This document shows, in pieces, positions 11,130 to 22,562 of a DNA stretch of 64,000 nt. A model generated the notes under the pieces. It searched no databases and was not told where the DNA came from. It saw only the letters and a list, made by a program, of their open reading frames with translations. This DNA is from Nansenia antarctica. Its lineage: Eukaryota > Chordata > Actinopteri > Argentiniformes > Microstomatidae. Position 1 is the stretch's first letter. The number at the start of each line of letters is the position of its first letter. Both the position numbers and the translations under genes were made by a program. The DNA lies in assembly GCA_963989245.1 (NCBI GenBank), contig OZ022345.1:51012349-51076348 (forward strand). The letters run 5' to 3'.

Positions 11130-12967
11130 CAGGGTTTCCGTTAGAAAAAATTGCCGCCGGACATCGTGTCCGGGAAGATTTCGATTTACCGGACAAACGT
11201 GATATATTCCGGTCATCATATTAAAATATAATTTAAAAAATATATATATATATTATTATTTTTTTCAAATCTAATATAGCTGTTTGTCGCGGTGATTACT
11301 GTTGTGTAGCGGCCTATATATGCCATTTAATGTCTATTTCTCATCCGATACGATTAGATGCGAGCTATATAATATATAATAATATAACATGATTCGCATG
11401 CGCGCTATGCCATTATGTCCAGCGCTGAACGGGCGCCTCACTGGGAACTGAACAGACAGCATCGATCAATGAACGGACTCCACATTACGTTAACTGAAGT
11501 TTGTTAAATTGTTTGGGATTAATGTGAGTTTTCTATTTTCTCTTTCCAGTTTTACCCTTTTTTTATCAATAAAACAATGTCATTTCTATAACCAGGTCTC
11601 GCTGGTTGGGAAGGCATTTCGTTTAGCTGCCTGTCAAATCATACTTAATCGGACTCGGGAGTATGACAATGAGGAGAACATAACTGTTTATTGAGAAACA
11701 ATAGGCAGGCTGGGATACGTATATAAAGAAATACCACAATGTCTAGATGTATAACATTTTATTGAACAGTGCAAGCATGTAGGCTTCTGGCGTGACATCA
11801 TACCCCTAACGTTCTTAGGGCTTGTTTGAAAAGCTTAGACTGAAAGTTAGTGCCCTGGTCAGATTGTATAACAAGAGGAAGACCGAATGTGGAAAAAAAC
11901 GTTGTTAAAGCTTTCACCACTGAGCTGGCTGATATGTTACGCAACGGAACAGCTTCGGGAAAACGAGTAGCAGCGCACATAATAGTAAGCAAATACTGAC
12001 TTCCACTTTTAGTCCAGAGGCAAAGGTCCAACACAATCAATTATTACACGTTCAAATGGCTCCCCTATAGCAGGAATGGGATGCAATGGTGCGGGTGGAA
12101 TGGATTGATTAGGCTTACCCGCCATCTGACAAGTATGGCAACAGCGGCAGACGGCAGTGCTTGGCAACATCCGCCTTCAGTCCGGGCCAAAAGAAATGTT
12201 TCAATATCAGCTGATAAGTTTTAGTTATACCTAAATGTCCTGACCACTGGCTCTCATGTGCTACAGATAACACCTGTTGTCTATAACCCACAGGCACAAC
12301 CACTTGTTTTACAGTATTCCACTCACAACCATTTGCATTAGGAGGAGACCATTTACGCATTAATATCCCATCGTTAAGGAAATAAACTACGTTGCCCCCT
12401 ATTTCAGATTCCTCACTAGCTGCATGTAAAAAACATTTGTTTAATGACTGATCAGCTACTTGAGCGACACGCAATCGCTCGCCGGTTACAGGCAGAGATA
12501 GGCTGTCAGCGGATGGTATGGTAGGACTCGGGGAGGATGGTAACTCTACCACTTTCTCCCTGGGAGAAGCTGAAACAATCGGGTTCTCATCCCTTTCAGA
12601 AAAGGCTTGCATAATCACACTATCACAGAGAGAAACATCGCTATCCTCCTCTCTGCCTCGACTCGATTGTGCACGAGTTATAGCGCACACCGGAAACAAC
12701 CGCTGTTTCGCATAGGCAGCCTACACATTAGGAGTCATCATCATGTCGGTGTCAAATCATATCATAATAAAATAAATACATAGCCTATATATTCGTCTTT
12801 TTTAAAATAGAAGGAATCAGAATGTGAACTTTAGCGAATTGTATTCAAATTGTGCTTAGAGGGAATTATTTTCACCGGACATTTATGTCCGACGAGTTTT
12901 CAATTTGTCGGACTTCAACAAATTTTACCGGACAAAGACCGGTAATTACCGGTTAACGGAAACCCTG
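11130..12967. mobile_element. Non-autonomous hAT element with 8-bp target duplication
   Basis: The ends are 14-bp perfect inverted repeats (cagggtttccgtta at 11130; taacggaaaccctg ending at 12967). Both flanks carry the identical 8-mer atccaggt (11122-11129 and 12968-12975), which is the hAT signature. Near each end lie short GC-rich palindromes built on ccggacat/tgtccgg. No hAT transposase is present; instead the middle holds a reversed gypsy integrase fragment (11770-12725). Length is 1,838 bp. Confidence 0.9.
11770..12725 (-). pseudogene. Ty3/gypsy integrase fragment carried inside the hAT
   Basis: The minus strand encodes a retroelement integrase zinc-binding region (VVPVGYRQQVLSVAHES, HLGITKTYQLILKHFFWPGL, then a disrupted C-x-C part) in 12699-12115. 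After stops comes core-domain sequence (SGSQYLLTIMCAATRFPEA, FGLPLVIQSDQGTNF) in 12040-11798. No LTR, primer-binding site or short target duplication borders it, so it is either a captured fragment or the remains of a much-deleted insertion. Confidence 0.75.
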
Positions 12968-14956
12968 ATCCAGGTGTCTCTCTTGGACAACTCCCTCAGC
13001 CCAATTCTCAAGGGCCTTCTCGTTTCCACTGTCCTCGTAAGCTCGCTTCAGAAGGCTGTTCAGTACCACAACAGTAACTTGATGTCTTGTTCGTATCTTG
13101 TTCTCGTTGCATTGGATGCTTTCAGAAATGATGTGGCTGCTGCTTCTGACTTCACAAGCCCAGCTTCTTTCATGGCTTCAGGCCATCCAGACCCATGTAG
13201 AAGATCTCCAATGGTGCTCCACAAAGCCATTTCAATGTGGAGCCCACCAAGCATCACCACAAACTTGTCTTGTCCGAAGATGTCAGGGAATGTCCACTGC
13301 ATTCGTTTTGCTAGGACATAGAGTGGTTGGTCCACTACCATCACAGCGACTTGGTGTGGGTTGAGGTGCTCAGTTGTCTTGTTCACCAGTTCCATAATTC
13401 CATGGCGAATCATTTCTGGGGTGGCTGCTTTCTCATGAAAAGTGGCAGGAGAGCTTCAATGCTTTTCTCTGGCTGTCCAACTGCATCTGATCGAGCAGTG
13501 TGGAATGAAGAGCACATTGCTGTAGTGGCATTTTCTGTATCAGAATCAACATAAAGGGTGTCATGTACTGCAGTCATCCATGCCTGTTCGTGCTGTTTCT
13601 CTGCATCGAAGGAACTAGTCGCCACCAGCTGTTTCTCTGCATCGAAGAAACTGGTCGCAACCGGCTGGACAACTTTTACTGGAGGTTGGGTGACAAGATT
13701 TTGTCCCACAGGTGGTACAAACGTGTACAAATGAGGCAGGATAGGTCCTCTGCTGCCTGTTCCTGTTTTCTGTGAGTCGATTCGTAGACATTCTTGGTTC
13801 AACCCAGGATTCTCTGATGTAGGAAACTGAAAGATTGAAATCCCTGTTCCATGGAAGGATGAGATTGCAGTACGTGATGTGGGATTATGATCCAAGTTAT
13901 CAAGGGCTGCAACTGTGAAGATTTGCGGACGCAAATTAGTAGGACAGACAATATCTGCGTTGTTCCTTGTTTGCTGTGCAATAGCCTGTGCAAAGCTAAC
14001 TTCAAGGGTGAGGACTTTCTTGTAAGACACACTCAGATGACATCTGTGTAGGAGATTGACCAACCTTTGCTTCTTGTTAGCGAATGCAATCGCAGGGCAA
14101 GAAACACTAAGCGGTGGGCGGCTCACAATTAGAGTTTGCAGAAAGAGAGGTCATATTTAACATGGCCATCTGACTCACAGAGAGGGTCTCTCTGGAATTC
14201 TCGTTCTGGCGATGATTTGGGTCCTGCGAGGAGATGACGGAAGAAATACTTCATACGTTGTGGAACTGATGATTCTTCGCAACCATTGGGAAATGAACCA
14301 TCAAACCTGAATGGAGTGTCATGATCCACAACAGCCTTTCTGAGGGTTGACACTGCCATTAGTAATGTATGTGCTTCCTCATCTGGTGTTTGTGTTGCTT
14401 CTGATATGATCTTCCTGGAGGTCTTCGAGTATACAAGGAGAACTCGGTTACGGATACCTTTCTCCTCTGTTAAATCCGGGAAGTGTTCAAGGACTGTTAA
14501 CTTTAAGCGTGTCCGGTTCACGGTCTGCTGGATTCCATATTGTTCCAATTTATCTGTCATAATTTCTGTTAGGTCTTGCAATGCAAACATCCTACAACCT
14601 CCAGCGATTTCTTCCTTTATGAATTGGAGCAATTCATTCTCTGCTGTGACCTCAAAGTTTTCACCCACTGTGTCTTCTTTACAAATTGCATTGTAACGGC
14701 GGTTGAACCCTGCGTAGCACTTGGCTTCAATAGCGACCAGATCTCCTTCTGCAAGGAGTGCCACAATACGATCTTCAATACACAATACGGTTTGGGTTAG
14801 TTCTACTTTCTGGAAAGAATGGTCATCTTTATTTGTCTCTTCACCACATAAAAGACAATGGTTACGATTAACAGGTGCACCAGTTCGGCTGGATCTTTGA
14901 GGATCGAAAAATCCTATAGAATAACGTTTTTTTGCCTTGTCAAATGCTGTTATCAT

Positions 14957-15799
14957 ATAAAGGTGACGACATGATTTGTGCCAGGATGCACGATTCTGCT
15001 GCGAGACTAGAGCAATTTACAAGACTGACATGTAGGCATGAGATAAGACAAACAAGTAAATATAAGGTGTTATTACTGACCATATTTTGGCACAATTAAA
15101 AGATAAATAAAATGTCATTACTGTTGTATGTGATTGTAGTTCACCTTATTAGGCCAACATCTTGTTTTAGCCCATCAGGCCAATGATCATCAGTCTATTC
15201 TTGTGAATATCAGACAAAATAACGCTTCTATAAGCTATATACTGTATTATCAGATAGTACTCTTGATCCTGAATCCATACATATCTCACTTGTTCAGATC
15301 GGACAATCCGATCAAAAGTTTTAGCAATTTTGCTCAAAACGGCGCCCCCTAGAGGCCTTATTTTGTATTTGTGGGTGGGCCACTCGAACCCAAATCAATC
15401 TTTGAAATGACTGAGTGCTCAGGCACCCCACTATTGGGTCGTGTCCAAAAGCAAAGGACTGTTTGATAATCTAAACGGTTTCCATGTATTATTTGAGCCC
15501 TTCTTCTGCCACTAGGGGACATAGTTGTTTTATCTTTAGAGTCTCTCGCCTGGGCCATCTAGTGGCGTTTTGTTTAGTGCTACTTCTTGCTCAGCACTGG
15601 TTTCCATGACTACAAGAAAACTATCGTTTTTTACAGCATCAATATTCTTGCTCCATCGTTAGTTATCGTTTAGTTTCTAACCCTTTGAGCGGCAATATCT
15701 GTAAGTTAAATTATTATCCATCATTGTTATAATGTTTATCTTTAGTGTTTCGGCATATTTACTACAGTTTGCACAGTTAGGTGGCATGTTCGATAGCAC
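14957..15799. other. Non-coding stretch, nothing recognised
   Basis: No gene, microsatellite or clear element. It ends at the 8-mer gatagcac (15792-15799) that flanks the hAT left end at 15800. Confidence 0.5.
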
Positions 15800-16742
15800 C
15801 AGGGGCGGGGCTAGGGGGTGGCTACTTGGGCTCAAGCCCCGGATGTTTTCTGAAAAGCCCCGAATGTTTTACTTTTGAAAAATAAATAAATAATAATACT
15901 CTCGTGAGTAACGTGCAGTACCGGAGTCCAACAGAGAGGCAGCAGCTGCGCGACATTAGCCTGCGTACTGCGTAGCCTGCCCTGCCCTGAAGAAGAAGTG
16001 ATCTCAATCAGTGCCTGAGTTGCAAAATTCTAAGGATGGATATCCGAAAGTTTTTTTCAACAAAACAAGCGCCAAGAACTGTTGCAGCAGCAGTATCAGC
16101 AGCTGACAACAATGACATCACCAGCAGTGATGACATAGATGATGTTTCAGGTTTGTGAATCTTATTAGAAAGGTGACTGACTCACTGACACTACTTTTCC
16201 GGTTTGCTAATGCTAGCTGGCTGGTTTGCTAATGCTAGCTGGCTATCATAACATAACGTTATGTTATAATGAAAATGAAACATAGCAAGGTACTGTTACG
16301 GTACATGGTAAGAAATCAAACAAAGGATAATACTTATACATAAGTGGTGAGCACAGAGTCTGCCCTGATATACATACTGTAACATAACTAGCCTCAGCCC
16401 ATCAATTATGTAATTCTATTCAAATATAAATGATGGTGACTGACGTGGGTGTGTGTGTGTTTACTGTCTATTTTGTAATACAGGTCAGCTGCTATCCAAT
16501 GGCGCATTCTGGCCTGCAGGGGGAGCTACGTGTGCTGACCTCCCTCTGTGCCCAGAACCACCACAATTAGTTTGCTTCATTAAAGGGTGTGAATGTATGT
16601 GTTCTCCAGTGCCTTTTGTCTGCTTTAAGGTGGTGGTAAGTTGAAGGTTGAAGGCAAAGTTTTTGCGGCGCGCTCCGCGCGCACATTATATTCTCCCTCT
16701 GGGCTAAGCCCCGGATCTCCTACAATCCTAAATCCGCCCCTG
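15800..16742 (+). mobile_element. hAT element left end with transposase exon 1, and one copy of its right end
   Basis: The left terminus caggggcggggctagg begins at 15800. A first exon at 16036-16158 reads MDIRKFFSTKQAP with an acidic Ser/Asp tail, like the start of ZMYM/hAT-type transposases I know; a 'gtttgt' donor follows. The right-end sequence at 16571-16742 finishes with atccgcccctg. The flanks do not match here: gatagcac on the left, ctcacgtg on the right. The left 8-mer is instead repeated after a second copy of this right end at 54762 (see that entry), so this is probably not one simple short insertion. Confidence 0.7.
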
Positions 16743-17186
16743 CTCACGTGTATCTTTATTACGGTACTGATTAATTCGTAGAATTTACACGACAAGACAC
16801 AGATGTATGTCACCCCTCATGGTTGAAACTCACTTGATCCATATTCTAGAAGTGTTGCTGAGTACAGTGGTAGTGATCATGTTTAGCCTTGGAAGATTAT
16901 TTGTGTACAATCCATTATATGTCCCTTGGCTTTATGTAGTGCAGCAGTCTTTCACCACAATAATTAGGATATCGGACCGCCACGATGGAATTTCCTCCGC
17001 CACCATTCAGATTTCTCAAAAAAAAAAAAAAAAAAAATGGGCCGCTTTTCAGACCTTCACATCGCTAGACACACCCACAAGCGCGAAGCGACGCGCTTGC
17101 AAAACTGTTTTGTGATTGGTTGAATACATCTAGGCTGCGTGTAGTCTACAAACTACTTCAAATGTTACAATATGCGCGACGACGGT

Positions 17187-17416
17187 GCTGGATCCTGGAT
17201 CTGTGCATCGGTGTGCAGGAAGAACACGGAGCAGGCGCCAGACCAGACTAGATGATCGTGGAGTGAAGATATTATGAAAGTGTACGTGCTTGTCGATCAC
17301 CCGTCGCATCGCGTACGCTTTAATAATCTCTTCACTCCACAATCATCTAGTCTGGTCTGGCGCCTGCTCCGTCTGTTTTTCTTCCTGCACACAGGTAAAC
17401 AGATCCAGGATCCAGC
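17187..17416. repeat. Long imperfect hairpin in unit A
   Basis: Arms of about 100 bp at 17187-17284 and 17311-17416 are inverted copies ('gctggatcctggatctg' against 'cagatccaggatccagc', and 'ccagactagatgat' against 'atcatctagtctgg'). A GC-rich centre of about 26 bp separates them. Confidence 0.85.
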
Positions 17417-18278
17417 AGCGTCTTCGGGCTCGCGCAAACAAACCCGGCGAATTTTTTTACTTGCCCCAGGCAAGCGTTACTGTTGAACCCTGCTGATACA
17501 TGATTCTTCCCTGCACATTGACAATGTTTTCTCTCTCCTCTTTCTTCTGCGTTGTGAAGGGATCCACTGCAGCGTACACGAAAAGCGGCTACTGTGTCAA
17601 CCGCTTCCCATAATAGTTACAACAACCATAAAGCCTCCATAATGATAATGAAAAGAAGGGGAGACGAATTTTTTATTGACAACGGAATTACATGCTGGAA
17701 AAACATGCAGACACAGACAATAAGAGACGTACGGGAAAACATTTTATTTTTTTGGGCCATCCTCGAGTTTTGGCTGAAATTACGTCGTTGTTTTGAGCGC
17801 GCGTGCGCGTTTCATGCGCGTGCACGCGAAAAAAATCGCGGGTATCTTTATTACGGTACTGATTAATTCGTAGAATTTACACGACAAGACACAGATGTAT
17901 GTCACCCCTCATGGTTGAAACTCACTTGATCCATATTCTAGAAGTGTTGCTGAGTACAGTGGTAGTGATCATGTTTAGCCTTGGAAGATTATTTGTGTAC
18001 AATCCATTATATGTCCCTTGGCTTTATGTAGTGCAGCAGTCTTTCACCACAATAATTAGGATATCGGACCGCCACGATGGAATTTCCTCCGCCACCATTC
18101 AGATTTCTCAAAAAAAAAAAAAAAAAAAATAGGCCGCTTTTCAGACCTTCACATCGCTAGACACACCCACAAGCGCGAAGCGACGGGCTTGCAAAACTGT
18201 TTTGTGATTGGTTGAATACATCTAGGCTGCGTGTAGTCTACAAACTACTTCAAATGTTACAATATGCGCGACGACGGT

Positions 18279-18508
18279 GCTGGATCCTGGATCTGTGCAT
18301 CGGTGTGCAGGAAGAACACGGAGCAGGCGCCAGACCAGACTAGATGATCGTGGAGTGAAGATATTATGAAAGTGTACGTGCTTGTCGATCACCCGTCGCA
18401 TCGCGTACGCTTTAATAATCTCTTCACTCCACAATCATCTAGTCTGGTCTGGCGCCTGCTCCGTCTGTTTTTCTTCCTGCACACAGGTAAACAGATCCAG
18501 GATCCAGC
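18279..18508. repeat. Long imperfect hairpin in unit B
   Basis: The same inverted repeat as at 17187-17416, shifted by 1,092 bp, kept with no obvious extra decay in either arm. Confidence 0.85.
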
Positions 18509-18931
18509 AGCGTCTTCGGGCTCGCGCAAACAAACCCGGCGAATTTTTTTACTTGCCCCAGGCAAGCGTTACTGTTGAACCCTGCTGATACATGATTCTT
18601 CCCTGCACATTGACAATGTTTTCTCTCTCCTCTTTCTTCTGCGTTGTGAAGGGATCCACTGCAGCGTACACGAAAAGCGGCTACTGTGTCAACCGCTTCC
18701 CATAATAGTTACAACAACCATAAAGCCTCCATAATGATAATGAAAAGAAGGGGAGACGAATTTTTTATTGACAACGGAATTACATGCTGGAAAAACATGC
18801 AGACACAGACAATAAGAGACGTACGGGAAAACATTTTTTTTTTTGGGCCATCCTCGAGTTTTGGCTGAAATTACGTCGTTGTTTTGAGCGCGCGTGCGCG
18901 TTTCATGCGCGTGCACGCGGAAAAAATCGCG

Positions 18932-19906
18932 GGCGCGCGCGGTCAGCGCTACCCGCCACCATTGTAAAAATTCCTGGAGGAAACACTGCACACATGCATG
19001 GACTGTATTACTTAGGGTTAGGCTTTTTGGCTATGAAAGAATGTCTGCTGACAAAGGGTTGTTTTATGACATCCTTGTTTTATGACATGTGTTTTAACAC
19101 ATCCTTTTGTCTCAGAGACAGAGGTTTTTTGCCTCAGGAAGTGGATGTCCTTATGGGCATTTTAGGATGACTATCTGTGAATCTGCCTTGACCTTTAACC
19201 TGGAACAACATTAGGCCAGAGTGACATCATATGTGAGTGCCCCTCTTTCACACCCAGGTCACCAACTACAGTGATTGTGATAGGTCACTGTTTGAAACTG
19301 TATTTACATATTGTAGGCTGATAAATACACCAGCCGGGGGCGGGGGGTGGGGGGGGGGGTCTCTGCCCTTCTCTCTTGATCATCCCAGCACCACCAGCAG
19401 CCAGCTCATATATTTTGTAAACCTGTGTTGAAGTCATCCTGTACTGTAAGAAGTAGGCTAGTGAAATCATTTTAATCCACAGTATTATTCTACAGTACTA
19501 ACGATTATTTTGATATTCGATTAATCTGCCAATTATTTTTTCGATTAATCGGATAAAAATGAAAAAAAACAGATTTATTTTGCAAATTTTAATTTATGTT
19601 TTCTAAATCAGCCAGGCCTATACATATACATGTGCAAAATGAATAAGTATTAATAAAAAAATAATAATAATATAAATAAAAAAGGCTTTGCTACATCAAA
19701 TAGGTTTAACAACAGGCCATGGACTATGGCGGTAGATTGTTTCAATAAAGTAGTTGAACTCTAGCTCAATACATGCATTGTTTTAGGTAATAATTTTATG
19801 TAAAGGTCAGTAACCCAAAGTGCAATATAGGCTACAGACAAGACACTAACGTTTTTATATAACAGATATGCTCCAAAACAATGCAATGTGACCTCTCACT
19901 CCATAC
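18932..19906. other. Non-coding stretch with a hAT-like terminus
   Basis: A GC-rich segment ends 'cctggaggaaacactg' at about 18987; its reverse begins cagtgtttcc, typical of a hAT right end, but I find no partner left end. At 19500-19560 'cgattaatc' repeats resemble a common hAT MITE. A G-run lies at about 19338-19360. No gene seen. Confidence 0.4.
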
Positions 19907-20524
19907 CAGTGGAGGCTCCTCCATAGAGGTGGAGGAGGCCTGGCCTCCCCAATAATTTGAGAGAAGAGAGAGAGATTTAAAAAAGCAATAATTATATGTA
20001 TTTTATTTATTTATTTATTTAACATATTATATTATATTAATATTATTTCCGTTTTGTTCATAAATCTGAATTTTTCCATGGCTAAAACCCAATATTGCAA
20101 TTGTAAAGCACCTACAGGCCAGAATCCCTATCCGTTTCTATTGAAGGAGGCCAGGCCTCCTGTCGGAAAGTGGTTTCTCATAGAAGTCAATGTAATGCAA
20201 TTTTTTTCATGGCAATATGTGATTGGCCAAATCACTGAAAATGGGTGGGCACAGGAGGCCTGGCCTCACCATGCATTGAGTCCAGGGCTGAAAGATTGAC
20301 ATTTTGTTCGTCCAATCACATGAAGCCATTTTGAGAATTCGCCAGTCACTTCAGTGCAGGACACGCTAGAACACCCATGGCTATTATCCCTGAAAATAAG
20401 CCAAATACTTTTGCTTAAAATGACCTCGGAAGTCGGCGAGATTCTGGCGCGATTTATACATCGAATAGGTAGACAACATTTAGGATTTATTGAACAGTTT
20501 TATTTTTAATATTAATAATTAATA

Positions 20525-20612
20525 ATTGTATGTAGTATGTTGTGGTGAATGTTGTGAGCCTGAGCAGAAGGGACAATAGCTGCTGCAGGCGGACCATGAC
20601 CCATTGTGCAGG
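20525..20612 (+). repeat. Left copy of an LTR-like segment
   Basis: Shares 'gtagtatgttgtggtgaatg' and 'gacaatagctgctgcagg' with 27300-27416, but lacks about 36 bp present on the right, just before 'tgacccattgtgcag'. The two copies could be LTR remnants of an older element inside the hAT. Confidence 0.55.
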
Positions 20613-20685
20613 TAACTTATTACATATGTTGTTTGAGTTCTATGTTTTGGTGCATTTTGTAAGAGTCCACTCGTGGTGTTGCTAG

Positions 20686-20987
20686 TGTAGTATATTTCTG
20701 TAGTATGTATGATCTATGTATGAATATGTGGTATGTTTTAGACACACACACATGCCAGGGCATGCAGGGACACAGATGACCAGCAGGGACCTTTGGGGGT
20801 TGAGCAGGGACACACATGCACGCTGGCCCCTCCCCTCTGGAGGGGAAAGGGGAGACAGGGACACAGAGAGCGCTCTTCTCACCCAGGATCCACGGGGAAC
20901 AGATGTAATGTATAAACCTGCCTGTAACTAATTAAATTATCTTAAACTAACTGTTCTTTGATTCATGATCAATAAGAATACACGGCA
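20686..20987 (+). repeat. ERV 5' LTR
   Basis: 302-bp copy preceded by ctag (20682-20685). It contains the open frame beginning MYEYVVCF that also occurs in the 3' LTR; this is not a gene. Confidence 0.9.
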
Positions 20988-22562
20988 GTAAATGGCGAGC
21001 TAGCCAGGAGTTAAATGTAACTTAATTTACAGTATTTTGCGAACTTCAATCTAACAAAGAAGGTAGATTTTCTGCAGAAATCTCTCTCTAGTCGATTGGT
21101 GTGTTTAAAATAAACTGTAAATCTCAGATAAGTTATAGTCAAAAGAATCTGTGTAACGGTAATCTTGTTGGAATAGATGCAAACTTTTCATAAATCTTTG
21201 GTGGGTGGTGAGAGCCGGACTTTGTAGCCCGTTTTTTTGTAAGATATAGTGTTTGATGGTATGTGATTTGTTTGTACGGTATTGGAATATCGTGTGTGTG
21301 TGTTTGTGTAAAATTCGGTGAGGTTGTGTTTATGTGTTGGAGGACTGGGTAGTCTATTTTGTATTGTAACAGAGAGTACGCCATTACTCTTTGTCTGTGT
21401 GAGAGGACGCCGTTGTGTGGGCGGCCATTTGCAGTGTGTCAGAGAGTCTATTCTCAGACGCCATTTTTATGAGGGAAACGTGCAGTGTACTTTCAGCGGA
21501 GTTTAGACGCCATTTGCATTTAGACGCCATTTGCAGTGGGTCAGAGAGTCTAAAGGACACACACAGAGGCCATCTTTGTGAGGGAAGCGTGAACGTAGAA
21601 TATTTGAATGAGATAAATAGTGGTTAACTGGATTGAAAGATATTGCTGTGTCGTGAAAAGTAATCGTTTATGAAAACAAGTTGTGTTAAAGAGATATAGT
21701 GAATTGATCTCGGGGTATTTTAAATAGTTTAGAGTTACGGTTAAAACATTCATAGCCTTGGCTAAGAGTTGGCGCATGCGCAATCGATGCGCGTTAGCCG
21801 GAGCACAGCTCCATCTGCTGGTCGAAATACGACAATACATTTTAAAACACTAAATCCTCAGGGAGATACAGCTGAGGTCGATGAAACAGTCCGATACATT
21901 AATAAATAGATGGTTATAAATGATTGTAATTGAGAATTGATCATTTTGTTCCTTTCAAATAACAAGTCGATTTCCTTACAGATTGTAATGAATAACTAAT
22001 CATTTTATTCCTTCCAAATGACAAGTCGATTTCTTTAAGTGTGTAATTAATAATTAATCATTCATTCTTTTCCAAATAACAAGTCGATTCCTTTACAGGT
22101 TATAATTAATATTTGTAATTTACATCTTTTATTTTAGTTAGGTCATTTCCACAGTGTTTGATTAAGGAATAGCAGAATAGTACATATTTGATAATTAAGC
22201 AGTAAAAGGGTTTTTGTAAATCAGTGAATACTTAGGTGTTGACCAATCTTTGTGATTTAATAATTGTGTTGACCAGAACTGTAATTAGGATTGAATGAGT
22301 AATTAAGTGACACATTCATAAACAATTAGGAAACACATTTAAGTATAAAGTACTTACACAGCTATTAGATTTAAGTTAATACTGCACTGACATACACAAG
22401 AGGCAAGTCTGTTATTCTGGAGTTGCAGGGTTTTTGTGGGGATGGTTAATACAGTTATATTGGACTAGCATTTGTTTAGCAAACAAGACAAAATAAGGTG
22501 GGTTGTAAGAAGCGTACACCTTATCTAATATAGAATATTGTCAGCATATTGAGCGAAGTAGA
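20988..22562 (+). other. ERV leader region with internal repeats
   Basis: Non-coding stretch between the 5' LTR and gag. A motif 'gacgccattt' followed by 'cagagagtct' recurs between 21400 and 21560. An AT-rich unit of about 65 bp containing 'aacaagtcgattt' recurs three times between 21930 and 22110. No coding frame of note. Packaging or splice signals may be here but cannot be identified by eye. Confidence 0.55.

Larger units (their letters stand above)
10993..14956 (-). pseudogene. Degenerate copy of the unnamed FEN-like/Cys-rich family, split by a hAT
   Basis: Reading leftwards, blocks are: 14956-14129 (Cys motif CLLCGEE, GDLVAIEAKCY, FPDLTEEKG); 14126-13410 (LSVSYKKVL, DNLDHNPTSRTA, FHGTGISIFQ); 13413 to about 12976 (MLGGLHIEMALWS, GDLLHGSGW, FLKASNATRTR, LLKRAYED); then 11121-10993, a Cys-rich tail (CSCTSTC, CSQCKC, LCKC). 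I know this order from the family described at 8040-8611. Frameshifts lie near 14131, 13411 and 13090. The element at 11130-12967 separates the last two blocks; across its target site the frame is continuous. The FEN-like segment expected before the Cys-rich tail is absent, so this copy was internally deleted before the hAT arrived. No intact product is expected. Confidence 0.65.
16748..18931 (+). repeat. 1,092-bp direct tandem duplication
   Basis: Unit A (about 16748-17839) and unit B (about 17840-18931) match almost base for base; both start 'gtatctttattacggtact' and end 'aaaaatcgcggg'. Differences are few: single substitutions and homopolymer lengths. Unit A starts 6 bp after the hAT right end at 16742. 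The short open frames inside (for example 16807-17115) have no recognisable product. Confidence 0.9.

Noticed and set aside
16571..16742. Treating 15800-16742 as a simple complete hAT
   Set aside because: The 8-bp flanks (gatagcac and ctcacgtg) differ, whereas the left flank matches the right end at 54762.
16807..17115. Hydrophobic ORF (HILEVLLSTVVVIMF) repeated at 17899-18132
   Set aside because: The two copies are only the tandem duplication; the frame ends in a poly-A-encoded lysine run and has no family support.
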